Source: Sorex araneus | Taxonomy: Eukaryota > Chordata > Mammalia > Eulipotyphla > Soricidae | Reading direction: 5' to 3' | NCBI RefSeq assembly: GCF_027595985.1 | Contig: NC_073312.1 | Coordinates: 4,427,051 to 4,491,050, forward strand | DNA: 64,000 bases | Shown here: piece after piece, positions 54,901-62,045 of the stretch | Numbering within the stretch: position 1 is the stretch's first letter | Layout of the letters: each line of letters starts with the position of its first letter | Notes under the pieces: model-generated | The model's input: only the letters and a program-made list of their open reading frames with translations | What the model was told of the DNA's origin: nothing | Databases searched by the model: none | Position numbers and translations under genes: made by a program

Positions 54901-57075
54901 ACTCAGTTGCCCTTGGTTCCTAGCACCGCAAAAGCAGGGTCCTGACGAGGGACAGAAAGGACCCAGGGCAAGCTGTGAACTACCCTGACATCGAAATGGG
55001 CCAAGCCAAAGCGTCACAATACTCAATTATAAGTTGAGAGCATAGTCAGACAAATGCTGTCATGATCCAAAAGTAACGAGGCGACTAGGACCCTGCAGGG
55101 GTTAGGAAGACTAACCTGGCCTGAGGACTGTGGTCTGGAATATATAGTGAATGTTCTCAGGAAGAACCACTCTTTAAGTCTGATACATCTCTTACTGTGC
55201 TCATAGAGAATGACATTGCTAGAAATATTAGAAGTAGATTTACTCCAACTATTTAAGTGGATTACTAGCTGAGGAAAGAAGAAAGCGACACACCCTGGAT
55301 GGGATCCCGCCCTTGAGCGGGTCTCCTAGTAATCTGGAGTAATCTCTTTAGATGAGATTTTGTTAATCTCCTGGAGGAGTGGTCTTACCCCTCTTTGTTG
55401 GTTTGTTAATGTTCAACCCGCCTTTGTGTCACGCCTATGTGATTGCTGTATAAACTAAGACTGTAAGGGGAGAAGGGGAGAAGACACAGAAGCAGAGCGA
55501 AAGAAAATCATCAGAGCCAGAAGCAGGGGAAAGAAAGAGCAGAAAGCGAGTAAGAATCAGAGTCAGAGTCAGAAGTGAGAGTGAGTGGGGCTCCAGAGAC
55601 TGACGCAGAAGGGCTCCGGAGAGAGAGATCAGAAGAGAGATTGGAAGAGACCAGAGGAGAGACGACAGAGACAGAGATAGAAGAGAGCACAGCGGCACAC
55701 ACAGAAAGCAGAGACCAAGGAGGAGCCATCCCGATCTGGTCCATACACAGCGGCTCGAGGGCACCGAATTCGAGCGGGCGGGGGGGGGGGGGCGGGGACA
55801 GGGAGAGAGAGGGAAGGGGGGGAGAGGGGGAGAGAGGGAGCGAGGGAGGGAGAGAGAGAGAGAGCTGCCCCTGAGAGCCCTCAAACAACGAACACACATC
55901 ACATCATCCATTCCACACACACACACGCATACGCTTGTATTTTTCACAGCGAACCCCCATTTGCATCCCTGGCACCACATACGCTGGCCCAAGCACCAGC
56001 AGGAGGTACTCCTGAGCACAGAGCCAGGAACAGCCCCTGAGCATTACTGAGCGTGACTCCCCCCCAAAAAAAAGAAAGTTTTTTCTCCCTGATGATAAAG
56101 GGACATAAATGCAATGAAATTAGAGGCAACTGAAGACCGCAAATACAGAGATTCCTATACAAGACTCATGGCGAAGGGACTGAAAATAAATCTCGAATAA
56201 TACCCTACTTCTCATTTTTAGTATCGTTTCCCATCCCATTCGAAAAAACGCAGAAACTTACCCACACAGGCATTGAGGAACAGCCAATCGGTCTTTTTCA
56301 TCCTGTTTTTTATCTGCTTCAGCTTTTTGAAATCCACCTCGAGCTCCTCCTGGCTGCCCACAGCCCCCGCCAGCTCGATCCGCTGGAAATCCATCTTCAC
56401 CTCGGAGTCCCTCTTGGCGGTGGGGGGCGACCGTCTCTGGCTGTTCCCGCCACTGCAGCTCCCCCGCCACCGAGCTCTGTCCTGCTCGTTGATGATGGAA
56501 GAAGCCTCGTCGGTCTCGGCCAACTCTATCGCCTCGAGATTATTGGGCCTGGGGTGGTCACAAACAACACACTGCTTTGCCTTGGCCCAGTTCTCATATG
56601 TGCAAACAGAACAGGTCCAGTGCTGGGTCCTTGTGTTGAGCTTATTTCTGTCATTGTATTCCTCGCAAGGGTCCACAGGGAAGGCCACTGGTCTGGAGCC
56701 AGACCCTGAGGACTGGGGAGACTCGGTAGGACTCCGGGTCCTACGCTGGGATAAACACTGGGTGCATCTGATTGCGCGGGGCCAGTTCAAGTACGTACAC
56801 ATGTGGCACGACCATTTATTTGCATTTTCCACGCTGTAGGAAGACTTAACCCTTGGCCTTGCACTCGAGTCCGGGCATATCAGCGGGCTGCTTCCTCCTT
56901 CGGTGCTCGAAGGATCCCAGTCTCGACCGACATCGCTCGACCCGCTTTTAAACGGATCTTCTGTGATGATTGTACCACTGGGTCTCTGCGCACGACACAT
57001 GGTGCACTTGATTGCAGACGGCCAGTTTTCATACGTGCAATATTCACAAGCCCACTTAATTCCACGTTCTGACAT
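15827..57075 (-). CDS. ZRANB1: ZRANB1 (TRABID) deubiquitinase (gene-level span)
   Basis: Nine coding exons on the minus strand (57075-56262, 31266-31079, 27845-27692, 26949-26878, 25020-24822, 17783-17663, 16932-16803, 16711-16482, 16045-15827) sum to 2127 nt: 708 codons plus stop, the usual TRABID length. TRABID is an OTU-family deubiquitinase that cleaves K29-, K33- and K63-linked chains and acts in Wnt signalling and cytoskeletal control. Domains in order: three NZF zinc fingers (about residues 3-33, 84-113, 149-178), an ankyrin-like ubiquitin-binding domain (about 260-340), and the OTU domain (about 430-592) with Cys443 in TAGDCLLDS and His585 in TRGHFSAL. The tail is acidic. All junctions are in phase, so I infer an intact gene. 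Confidence 0.97.
16482..16711 (-). CDS. ZRANB1: ZRANB1 coding exon 8: catalytic His585
   Basis: Acceptor TCTCCCAG before 16711, donor GTGAGA after 16482. Encodes residues 560-636 ([16 protein letters not shown] to [11 protein letters not shown]), with the catalytic His at 585 in [15 protein letters not shown]. Confidence 0.96.
16803..16932 (-). CDS. ZRANB1: ZRANB1 coding exon 7
   Basis: Acceptor TTGTGCAG before 16932, donor GTAAGC after 16803. Encodes residues 517-559 ([20 protein letters not shown] to GYTRFQ) of the OTU domain. Confidence 0.95.
17663..17783 (-). CDS. ZRANB1: ZRANB1 coding exon 6
   Basis: Acceptor TTTTCCAG before 17783, donor GTGAGC after 17663. Encodes residues 476-516 ([17 protein letters not shown] to AFILSLASQ) of the OTU domain. 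Confidence 0.95.
18266..18900. repeat. TG-rich minisatellite
   Basis: Repeats of a unit built from 'gttggaggtagtggggggtt', a TGCGTGTGTCGGA block and GTGTGTGTCTCT, with variable length (roughly 35-65 bp) over about 630 bp, beginning in a pure TG tract. Open frames across it on both strands are artefacts. Confidence 0.9.
19782..19957 (+). mobile_element. SOR-type SINE
   Basis: tRNA-like head, box B GGTTCGATTCC, body ending GTGTGACCC and an A/G-rich tail. It directly precedes another copy at 19966. Confidence 0.9.
19966..20152 (+). mobile_element. SOR-type SINE with 30-bp A tail
   Basis: Full-length copy with a long pure A tail. AACACCAGAA flanks both ends and is the likely target duplication. 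Confidence 0.93.
20150..20640 (+). mobile_element. Probable old L1/HAL1-type LINE remnant
   Basis: A-rich plus-strand sequence with L1-like phrases such as GAAAACTCTACCAACCTAGAGCTCTTTGCCC. No open frame. Family assignment is by word resemblance only. Confidence 0.4.
21130..21370 (+). mobile_element. L1 remnant (3' ORF2/UTR region)
   Basis: Contains L1-like words (TGATTCATGATTGTCCAAAGTTGCAAG, CCCTTCAAGAGACGAATGGAT) typical of L1 ORF2 ends. Short and decayed. Confidence 0.55.
22151..22287 (+). mobile_element. SOR-type SINE, diverged
   Basis: Recognisable head, GCTCGATCCC box B and 'agtgcagagccacgagtaac' body. Confidence 0.8.
24090..24320. repeat. CA/CG microsatellites
   Basis: Three purer (CA)n and (CG)(CA) tracts separated by related AACGTAGGCACAC / ACCAGTCAAATGA units, suggesting a duplicated larger unit. 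Confidence 0.85.
24822..25020 (-). CDS. ZRANB1: ZRANB1 coding exon 5: catalytic Cys443
   Basis: Acceptor TCACGCAG before 25020, donor GTGAGC after 24822. Encodes residues 410-475, including the OTU nucleophile in [18 protein letters not shown]. Counting through the joined exons places this Cys exactly at 443. Confidence 0.96.
25390..26035 (+). mobile_element. L1 3' end (ORF2 terminus and 3' UTR)
   Basis: Begins with the L1-typical CAATGGAATACTATGCAGC and GATGAAGTCATGAAATTTGC, runs through a long 3' UTR (GACGACCTCTCAGTGTCTG, GGGTGGGAAAGGGGGTGTAT) and ends in an A/T-rich tail. The same 3' UTR occurs in reverse at 36155-36335. Confidence 0.82.
26160..26308 (-). mobile_element. SOR-type SINE
   Basis: T-rich start (reverse A tail), then the body and head in reverse complement, ending AGCGATAGCACAGCGGGG on the minus strand. 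Confidence 0.92.
26397..26590. repeat. 40-43 bp GC-rich minisatellite, about 5 copies
   Basis: Unit: CTCTGGGTGGACACGGCCTC, then GCGCGGGCAGCTACA and an optional GCCCTGGG. The last copy is diverged. Confidence 0.9.
26878..26949 (-). CDS. ZRANB1: ZRANB1 coding exon 4 (72 nt)
   Basis: Acceptor TTTGTAG before 26949, donor GTAAAC after 26878. Encodes residues 386-409 ([18 protein letters not shown] to DVQK). It is too short to stand out as an open frame but is in phase at both ends and needed for the full protein. Confidence 0.94.
27692..27845 (-). CDS. ZRANB1: ZRANB1 coding exon 3
   Basis: Acceptor TCTTCAAG before 27845, donor GTAACT after 27692. Encodes residues 335-385 ([20 protein letters not shown] to VTFTLPA) and one base. 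Confidence 0.95.
28592..28776 (+). mobile_element. SOR-type SINE, young
   Basis: Full-length with a long A tail. ATGAAGCTTGC on both sides is the likely target duplication. Confidence 0.93.
29381..29562 (+). mobile_element. SOR-type SINE inserted in L1
   Basis: Full-length. GAAAGCAACTACA flanks both sides (29365-29380 and after the tail), inside or at the edge of an L1 ORF2 remnant. Confidence 0.93.
29575..30480 (+). mobile_element. L1 ORF2 C-terminal remnant, split by a SINE
   Basis: Plus-strand L1-like text: GGGAGTTTCTGCATGGCAAAAGCAG, GGGCTAGTATCCAACACAG, CCCATCAAAAAACTGGGG, then after the SINE at 30191-30383 GATCCCGCTTCTTGGTGTCTACCCCCA. No intact frame. Confidence 0.75.
30191..30383 (+). 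mobile_element. SOR-type SINE splitting an L1 remnant
   Basis: Full-length young copy with a 27-bp A tail. L1 ORF2-like sequence continues on both sides. Confidence 0.93.
31079..31266 (-). CDS. ZRANB1: ZRANB1 coding exon 2
   Basis: Acceptor TTGCAG before 31266, donor GTGCGC after 31079. Encodes residues 272-334 ([20 protein letters not shown] to MLAMLLTE), the ankyrin-like ubiquitin-binding segment. Confidence 0.95.
31567..31744 (+). mobile_element. SOR-type SINE
   Basis: Full-length copy flanked by AAAGATACCGCTGG, inserted just before the head of an older SOR copy at 31753-31868. It lies about 0.3 kb upstream (in gene sense) of ZRANB1 coding exon 2. Confidence 0.92.
31753..31868 (+). mobile_element. 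SOR-type SINE, internally deleted
   Basis: Head, box B (GGGTTTGATCCC) and body in shortened form. Older than the adjacent copy. Confidence 0.8.
32478..32612 (+). mobile_element. SOR-type SINE, diverged
   Basis: Head 'ggggctgcagagacagtaca', weak box B and body ending GTGTGGCCC. Confidence 0.8.
33548..33686 (+). mobile_element. SOR-type SINE, diverged
   Basis: Head 'ggggccaggaagatagtaca', box B GGTTCAATCC and a shortened body. Confidence 0.8.
33908..33966. repeat. (TG)n microsatellite
   Basis: About 29 uninterrupted TG units. Confidence 0.95.
34030..34178 (+). mobile_element. SOR-type SINE, diverged
   Basis: Head with AGAGACAGTACCACAG, GGTTCCATCCCC box B and body ending at the CACTGTCGG region. 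Confidence 0.75.
36155..36335 (-). mobile_element. L1 3' UTR fragment
   Basis: Reverse orientation. Contains TTTTTATTGAATCACAGTGAG and CAACACCCATCCCTCCACTAG, the reverse complement of the end of the L1 3' UTR at 25390-26035. Confidence 0.75.
36397..36540 (+). mobile_element. SOR-type SINE, diverged
   Basis: Head 'gggccagagcgacaggaa', box B GGCTCAATCCC, body and an A/T-rich tail. Confidence 0.78.
37297..37482 (+). mobile_element. SOR-type SINE
   Basis: Full-length with an (AAAAG)n tail. The body has the variant GAGTGCATGAGCCAGG. Confidence 0.93.
38439..38600 (+). mobile_element. SOR-type SINE, diverged
   Basis: Head 'ggggccggagcaatgctaca', degenerate box B and body. A second, shorter SOR-like piece follows at about 38620-38710. 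Confidence 0.75.
39267..39463 (+). mobile_element. SOR-type SINE next to the RTE insertion
   Basis: Full-length with an A tail. AAATAAAAGTTTA repeats at both ends (before 39267 and after 39463), a clear target duplication. Confidence 0.93.
39665..41021 (-). pseudogene. RTE reverse transcriptase region, broken
   Basis: A 401-codon open frame (41021-39816) carries the reverse transcriptase core: [15 protein letters not shown], then the [11 protein letters not shown] motif with the first catalytic Asp, then [14 protein letters not shown], then RFADDIVLI with the catalytic Asp pair (about 40024-40038). A frameshift near 39816 moves the rest, up to the inversion breakpoint at 39665, into other frames. 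This is the typical RTE-clade arrangement. No activity is expected. Confidence 0.92.
41022..42263 (-). pseudogene. RTE endonuclease region, broken and SINE-interrupted
   Basis: ATG at 42263 begins [20 protein letters not shown], the APE-like endonuclease start. After the SINE at 41937-42123 the domain continues with [19 protein letters not shown] (conserved catalytic Asp-Asn), NEIDHIIFN and, near 41350-41370, SDHR (the conserved Ser-Asp-His). In-frame stops near 41810 and 41410 and later frameshifts disable it. Confidence 0.88.
41937..42123 (+). mobile_element. SOR-type SINE inserted in the RTE endonuclease
   Basis: Full-length copy with an A tail. AAAATGGCRTGATGTG repeats at 41921-41936 and 42124-42139 with one mismatch, a 16-bp target duplication. 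It therefore postdates the RTE insertion. Confidence 0.94.
42264..42776 (-). mobile_element. RTE 5' UTR (inverted segment)
   Basis: Noncoding leader between the inversion junction and the endonuclease ATG. Minus-strand positions about 42515-42385 contain 'cggagagcccggcaagctac' and a following CAGTAACAACA stretch, which also form the body of the composite SINEs at 50610-50850 and 53272-53437. Confidence 0.7.
42777..43261 (+). pseudogene. RTE ORF C-terminus and 3' tail (direct segment)
   Basis: Plus-strand reading from [20 protein letters not shown] through [30 protein letters not shown] and [19 protein letters not shown] to a stop near 43251. This is the conserved C-terminal region of RTE proteins. 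It starts exactly where the inverted segment stops and ends in GTGATACAAGTG, a short RTE-style 3' tail with no poly(A). One stop lies near its start. Confidence 0.9.
43301..43463 (+). mobile_element. SOR-type SINE just after the RTE
   Basis: Recognisable full body, box B GGTTCAATCCCC, ending GTGTGACCC. A shorter, older SOR piece follows at 43488-43592. Confidence 0.88.
44256..44310. repeat. (TG)n-related microsatellite
   Basis: TGCG, TGAG and TG units in succession. Confidence 0.85.
45544..45727 (+). mobile_element. SOR-type SINE, young
   Basis: Full-length with an A-rich tail, flanked by AATACAGATCT / AATAAAGATCT. Confidence 0.92.
48692..48872 (+). mobile_element. SOR-type SINE, young
   Basis: Full-length with a (CAAAA)n tail. 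ACAAAGACAGAAAAAGGA flanks both ends, an 18-bp target duplication. Confidence 0.94.
50348..50522 (+). mobile_element. SOR-type SINE, diverged
   Basis: Head 'gactgaagcaataacacagc', box B GGTTCGATCCCC and a body with a small internal deletion. Confidence 0.88.
50610..50850 (-). mobile_element. Composite SINE: SOR tRNA head + RTE 5' and 3' ends
   Basis: Minus strand, in order: the SOR head ('ggactggagcaatagcacag' to GGTTCGATTCC); a body beginning CCGTCCCCCTCGGAGAGCCC that matches the 5' UTR of the RTE at 42264-42776; and a 3' end with CCCGCTCGAGCAAATCGA (50649-50632) that matches the RTE 3' end at 43214-43231. It has no A tail. RGAACATAYAGTA lies on both sides (50597-50609 and 50851-50864) as a two-mismatch target duplication. 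Confidence 0.85.
53272..53437 (+). mobile_element. Composite SINE, 5'-truncated copy
   Basis: Starts inside the body (GGCAGAGCCTGGCAAGCTACC), runs through CAGTAACAATG and the RTE-like end GACGAATGGAGACGTTACTGG, and finishes with ACAGTGATACAGTGATAC, a short tandem tail as in RTE-mobilised elements. The tRNA head is absent. Confidence 0.82.
53540..53810 (+). pseudogene. ERV gag nucleocapsid with repeated zinc-knuckle unit
   Basis: A first zinc-knuckle remnant near 53544-53590 carries a frameshift. A unit of about 66 bp then occurs about three times in tandem (53587-53760). The last copy reads [14 protein letters not shown], a complete C-x2-C-x4-H-x4-C knuckle. The first two read [13 protein letters not shown], with the second Cys replaced by Trp and one residue fewer. 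Downstream text (Pro/Gln-rich) fits the gag C-terminus. Confidence 0.75.
53890..54110 (+). pseudogene. ERV dUTPase (pro) remnant
   Basis: Contains TAGSAALDI (first dUTPase motif region) at about 53930-53957 and, in another frame, [18 protein letters not shown] followed by a stop at about 54020-54076 (third motif region). The frame change and stop show it is dead. Confidence 0.65.
54240..54700 (+). other. Possible ERV env remnant
   Basis: Short open pieces such as [12 protein letters not shown] near 54487-54530 resemble a retroviral transmembrane-subunit fusion region, and the position just before the polypurine tract fits. Too decayed to be sure. Confidence 0.3.
54714..54736 (+). other. Retroviral polypurine tract
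   Basis: A-run then G-run then AGA, immediately before TGTAGG, the usual primer site for plus-strand DNA next to a 3' LTR. Confidence 0.75.
54737..55940 (+). repeat. ERV 3' LTR (approximate end)
   Basis: Starts TGTAGGATAAC after the polypurine tract. A TATAAA at 55449-55454 is followed by a GA-rich R/U5-like region with many AGCCAGAAG and AGAGA words and a G-run (55781-55793). The right end is uncertain, because no matching terminal CA or inverted repeat is clear before the SINE-like piece at 55945. Confidence 0.6.
55781..55862. repeat. GA-rich low-complexity tract with G-run
   Basis: A G-run followed by GGGAGAGAGGGA-type repeats within the LTR region. Confidence 0.85.
55945..56070 (+). mobile_element. 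SOR-type SINE fragment
   Basis: Begins inside the element near box B (CATCCCTGGCACC) and continues through the 'gagcacagagccaggaac' body to an A tail. About 190 bp from the ZRANB1 exon 1 donor. Confidence 0.7.
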
Positions 57076-57112
57076 TGTGTACTTCTTGGAGTGAGTTATG
57101 TCAGGCAGGAAG
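56262..57112 (-). CDS. ZRANB1: ZRANB1 first coding exon: three NZF fingers
   Basis: ATG is at 57075-57073 and the donor GTAAGT follows 56262. Encodes residues 1-271 plus one base. Each NZF finger has the W-x-C-x2-C-x3-N-x6-C-x2-C pattern with the ubiquitin-contacting Thr-Tyr pair: [11 protein letters not shown] at 8-18, [11 protein letters not shown] at 88-98, [11 protein letters not shown] at 153-163. Bases 57076-57112 are probable 5' UTR after a candidate acceptor (TTGTTTATAG). Upstream noncoding exons were not identified. A retroviral LTR region ends only about 0.3 kb from the donor. Confidence 0.95.
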
Positions 57113-57496
57113 CTATAAACAATTAGGATAAGGTTATTAAAACAGGAGGTACAGGTTCACCTCTGAAAACCTGCTGTCCCCCCAATAAAAGCACCCTCCA
57201 ATTACACACTACAAATTTCTCAAAAGATGCACCTAGGAATTCACACCAAAGTAGCTCTTCTTCCCCTTTCTGATTTCTAGGGAGATGCCAGGAATAAATT
57301 CCCAAAGAAAAATCTTAGACCTCCTAAGACAACGAAGTTGTACTTTGTAATGTTAAAAATATATGCAGAAAATACAGGGGTTTGCTGTGAGAGGAAGAAG
57401 TTAAAATAAAGGAAAACACTGCTGGTTAAAATTTAATTTTGGCCAGGCTATTTCCATCAACTTAGGAAAATAATAGTTTAAAAACTCAAAATGATG

Positions 57497-57682
57497 GGCC
57501 AGAGAGATAGGACAGTGGGGTAAGGCACTTACTTGCCTTGCAAGTGACCAACCCGGGTTCGACCCCTGGCATCCCACACACTCCCCCAGCACCGCCAGGA
57601 GTCAAGCCTGAGTGCAGAGCCAGAAGTCAGCCCTGAGAGTGACGCCCCCCTAACTCCCGACAAAAAAAAAAAAAAAAAAAAA
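57497..57682 (+). mobile_element. SOR-type SINE
   Basis: Head 'gggccagagagataggacag', box B GGTTCGACCCC, body and a 20-bp A tail. Confidence 0.88.
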
Positions 57683-58082
57683 GCCCCCAAGTGGAAGGGC
57701 AGTCATGCAAAGGAAGTATCTGAAACTCCGAAGAACGTAAGAATCTCTGCTCACACGCGTCAGCCATGGACACAGACTCTTACGCCTTCTCCGTGCAAGG
57801 TCTGCTGCACCGTCTCTCCTGTCCTGGCAGCGGCGGGGACGAGTGCGGGGGACGCGGAAAGGGAAAGCGGGGCCCTCTCTGACCGCCACCCTCAAAATCT
57901 CCTTCTGTCTGAAATACAAAAATCAAAAAACCTGCACATTACCTATGCACGGGACAGTCAGACCGACGCCAACGACCCCAAATACCACATAGTCACTCCA
58001 ATATCATTTTGAATATCAATATTCAAGATGCTGAATACTTTTTAAATATTCAAAACTCAATTCCTGTTGAGAAGAGCCACTG

Positions 58083-58230
58083 GGCTGGAGACAGCAGAGG
58101 AGGTAGGGCGCTCGCCTGGGACACGGCTGGCCCAGCTTGGATCCCCAGCACCCATATGGGAGAAACTCCCGCGTCCAGGGCCAGGAGTAAGCCCGGAGCA
58201 TCACTGGGTGTAGCCCAAGAACAAAGCAGA
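58083..58230 (+). mobile_element. SOR-type SINE, diverged
   Basis: Head 'gggctggagacagcagagga', box B-like CTTGGATCCCC and body ending GGTGTAGCCC. Confidence 0.78.
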
Positions 58231-59276
58231 AAATAGTCACAGTGTAAGCCCAGATTCTAGTCCGCACACACACTACAACAGAATCAGCACTATTTTAGTT
58301 ATGACCACACCCACTGATGCTCAGGAAACCACATGGCGCCAGGGATCAAAGCTGGGCTCCTACACGCCAGACCTGTGCCCCGGCCCTCGGGTCATCTCCC
58401 TGGCCCGGAGCGCCACCTTTAAAGGGTGACTTTTATAACTGATAATATTTCTGAACAAAGCAATTCATATTGCAAATTTAATGATTCTTTCTTTTATGTC
58501 TTGAATGAAGACACGTGTGGCCACTAAGGGCCACCTTTCCGTTATCTCCAATCCCGTCTCAGCCGTGTCTTGCCACACTTGGCGTTCGGAGGGCGTGGCC
58601 CAGTGGCGGCCGGAGCCGGCTCCGGGGCTCCTGGCCACACCGGGCCCCCAGTGCACCACCGGGGATCAAACTGGGTGGGGAGCAGACTTTTCTTTCTTTT
58701 TTTTTTTTTTAAACAAAACGGGGGTGGGGCGGGGGGATCCTAGAAAGAGCAACAGAAGTTTTTCCCTATTTCTCAGGGACTTTTCCAGAACCTGGAAAAT
58801 TATATTTTCACCTTCTAACTGGAACGTGTCCCTGCCTGCCAAGTCCTCACATTCATGTGAACACTTAGAGACAAATGCGCTGGAAGAAAGGCTACTACTT
58901 TAGAGCTAAAATAAAAATCACTTACTACGATTTTAGTTTCCACGCTATAACCTCCACCTTGCACATAGTTAGAAAATCATGGTTTACAAATCAGACCAGA
59001 CCAGATTCAGTCTTCATGCTGAGTCTGACTCCTCGGGCGACACTGCTCAGGGCGGACAGTGCTTCTGTCTGACTGTGAATAGCTACGCCTGCAAAGGAGA
59101 CAGGAACTGAGTTTCACTGGAGGCCTGCCACTGTACCCAGAAGGCAGTTCTTTCTTAACTTTAATCGACTGTGTATGTTAATCCTACACACTTAGTAGTA
59201 AACTACTATAAATTTTAACACAATAAAACCCGCTTACTGGTTAGACTGGAGGGAAGGCTCATCTGAAACCCTTCAC

Positions 59277-59294
59277 TGTGAGTGTGTGAGTGGG

Positions 59295-59329
<35 letters not shown>

Positions 59330-59420
59330 GCAAGTGTGTGAGTGTATGTGTGTGAGTGTGAGTGTGAGTGTGTGACTGTGTTTGCGTGCGTGTGTGTTTG
59401 TGTGAGTGTGTGTGCGAAAC
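59277..59420. repeat. (TG)n / GTGAGTG microsatellite
   Basis: TG and GTGAGTGT units over about 140 bp. Confidence 0.9.
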
Positions 59421-61564
59421 ATGCGCGCGCGACAGTGCCGATGTCCCTCGGGAGCGTGCATGCCGTGGGCAGCGCTGAGACAGCCCTACCTGGATTACCT
59501 GTTACTGCCGAAGGGAGAAAGAGGAGGATGCAAGTAAGTGAAAAGTAACAGCACAATACTGCGCACATTTAGCACTGCAATCTTTCCTCTCCTTCAGCAA
59601 CTACCCCTTTTCTTAACCCCGGTAGTTTATATTCACCCTGCTCTCTGTGCCAGGGGAACCCAGGGGCTCACACGTGCAAGGCAAGTGCTCTACTGCTAAG
59701 TCACATCCCCACCCAGCCCTGCTTGCACTCTCGAATGTAGCTAGCACTCATTACACAGCGTCTGACAAGTTCAGAGTGTGTTTCGGGGTGGGATGCGGCC
59801 CAGCAGTAAGCTACACGTGACCTGCGTTCAATCCCTGGCACGGGCAGGAGCTGGGCATAAGGGCAGGGAGCTGTGACCATTACGAGCGTCAGTAAAATGG
59901 ACAACTGGGATTTAACAGAAATGTTCACATTCCGGAGGCAGTTTCTTCTTTAAGTTCAACAACGAAGTACAAATTACTTGCTCTGCTCATGCTACTGGAA
60001 TTAAATAAATTGATCTTCACTGAATTAATGTAACAGCATAATATGTCTAAAGGTCCAAGTCTAAAACCAAAAAAAAAAAAAGCCATTAAAAAATAAAGAA
60101 CCAATCTCACATATGCCTGGTGAATGGACAGCAACTGCCCAACTACAGCCTTCCCCTTCAAAACTGCAGTTAACTAAGGAATACTAAAACCAAGTTTTGA
60201 CATTTTAAGAGTATTAATTATGAACTAATAACATTCTTTATTCTATGGAGAACTGAGACTGCAGAAAATTTTTTTTTTAGCAACTGAAAGCTAAAATTCA
60301 TTGGCAAGGATTATTTGAGAAAGCCATTTGTACTTGCAGTAATCAGTAAGTTGAATGGAAGAATATACGTAACAGCTGAACTATGTGATTTTGCATGAAT
60401 AAGATGAAATCAATGCTAAATACACTTTTTCAGATGTCAAACCTCCCAAAAAGGACATAAAAATATTCCAATAGCAACTAGCTAGCTCTAAGAGTTAAGA
60501 CTGCATACTGCAGTATACCAAGTATTGAAAGCGAACATATATTCATATACCCAAGTAGGAAGCGTAATTTTATAAACCAAATTTTTCTAATTTTGCATAT
60601 AAATTTTCTAAACTCTATCCAATATATCATACTTCGACTAAGTGGAACAATAACCTGCATACGCTGGACCTTCTTTAGGGGGAAGGAGATGGAACTCTGA
60701 GCTCTCAGAACAAACACCTGCGGTTCTCAGAGCACTGCCAGGTTCCGCCTGGCGGCCAGCGGCCCAGGAAGCCAGTGGCACATCAGCAAACGGTGGAGTG
60801 CATCAGCCAGGGTCCACCTGAATCCCCAACTGCTTCCAATGGCGTATTTCCCAGTTCACACTACAAGATCTACAATGAAGTCGACTCCACAGAAGTGGTC
60901 AAATTCCCCCCACACCTTCTAGACCCAGGAAAGAAGCGAAGAGGTGAAACACTCCTTTACCAACTCTAAACTGCTTTAGGAAAATTTAAAATCAAATTCA
61001 TTTGCCAGCTCCTTTCAAAGGATGGGAACTTATTCGAAAGGAGAAGTAACAGCAGTTTTCTGTTTGTTTTGCTTCCGGGCCACACCTGGTGGTGCTCAGG
61101 GCTCACTCCTAGGGGGGCTTGAGGACAGGCGGGTGCTGGGAATCGAGCCCCAATCAGGCAGACGAGCACGGCAGGTGCCTGCCCGCTGGACTACTTCGCT
61201 GGCCCCATAGCGCCAGGTTTGTTTTTTTTAACTTTTTATGTATTTGGTGGGGGTTGTTTTGGGGGCACCCCCGGCAGTGCTCAGGCGGGAAGCACCAGGA
61301 AGCGGGGACCACACCCTCCCACTGTCCTACTGCGCCAGCCAAGACACCAGTTCCTAACTAGCTTCACCAGTGCAAGTCTGTGTCTCCTAATGTATCAGGT
61401 AAGTAGGGTGAGTGTGACTGGCGCCACAAGCATCAACATAAATACATGAGGATTTTAAAATGCTCATAAATTGTGGAGCTCATGCCCAATTCAGTTTCAC
61501 AGCTTAATCAATGGCTGAATAAATAGCAGTGCTCCTACATTATAAAATTAAAAAAATACTCATA

Positions 61565-61731
61565 GGGGCTGGAGCGATAGCACAGCAGGGAGGGCATTTG
61601 CCTTGCACGCGGCCGACCCGGGTTCGATCCCCAGCATCCCATGTGGTCCCCCAGCACCGCCAGGAGTAATTCCTGAGTGTAGAGCCCTGTGCATCACTGG
61701 GTGTGACCCGAAAAGAAAAAAAAAAAAAAAA
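61565..61731 (+). mobile_element. SOR-type SINE
   Basis: Young copy with a deletion inside the 3' body and an A tail. Confidence 0.92.
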
Positions 61732-61829
61732 ACCAACCTCCTAAAGTATCTAAAGGGAAAACTGAAGAAACCTAAAGGATATTCCAAACTCGCTGCATTC
61801 TGAGGTTCTGTTAAAAGTTTACAGGGTAA

Positions 61830-61990
61830 GGGCTGGAGCGATAGCACAGCGGGGAGGGCGTTTGCCTTGCATGCGGCCGACCCAGGTTCGATTCCCAGCA
61901 TCCCATACGGTCCCCTGAGCACCGCCAGGAGTAACCCCTGTGCATCACCAGCTGTGACCCCCCCCCAAAAAAAAAAGCAAAAAAAAAAAA
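61830..61990 (+). mobile_element. SOR-type SINE
   Basis: Young copy with a body deletion. AGTTTACAGGGTAA on both sides is a 14-bp target duplication. Confidence 0.93.
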
Positions 61991-62045
61991 CAGTTTACAG
62001 GGTAATCTGAATTACAATCTTTATGTAAATAGAAAGTACTATCTA

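Larger units (their letters stand above)
53450..55940 (+). mobile_element. Endogenous betaretrovirus-like remnant with 3' LTR
   Basis: An internally deleted, decayed provirus antisense to ZRANB1. In order: gag nucleocapsid zinc-knuckle region (about 53540-53800), a dUTPase remnant of the pro frame (about 53890-54110), a short possible env remnant (about 54240-54690), a polypurine tract (54714-54736) and an LTR beginning TGTAGGATAAC at 54737. Reverse transcriptase, integrase and most of env are absent, and no 5' LTR is recognised. dUTPase next to nucleocapsid is the betaretrovirus order. Many stops and shifts; not coding. Confidence 0.78.
31267..56261 (-). other. ZRANB1 first coding intron, 25 kb, repeat-rich
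   Basis: Holds the RTE insertion (39665-43261), composite SINEs (50610-50850, 53272-53437), an endogenous retrovirus remnant (53450-55940), an L1 end (36155-36335), and many SOR SINEs. Besides those listed separately, degraded SOR-like pieces occur at about 32347-32440 (-), 35710-35865 (-), 37060-37160 (-), 38060-38210 (+), 44320-44470 (+), 45092-45210 (+), 45742-45902 (+), 47440-47560 (+), 47945-48105 (-), 48120-48240 (+), 49220-49375 (+), 49990-50160 (-), 51010-51170 (+), 51560-51720 (+), 51845-51985 (-), 51985-52130 (+) and 52605-52720 (+). No conserved coding exon is recognisable. Confidence 0.7.
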
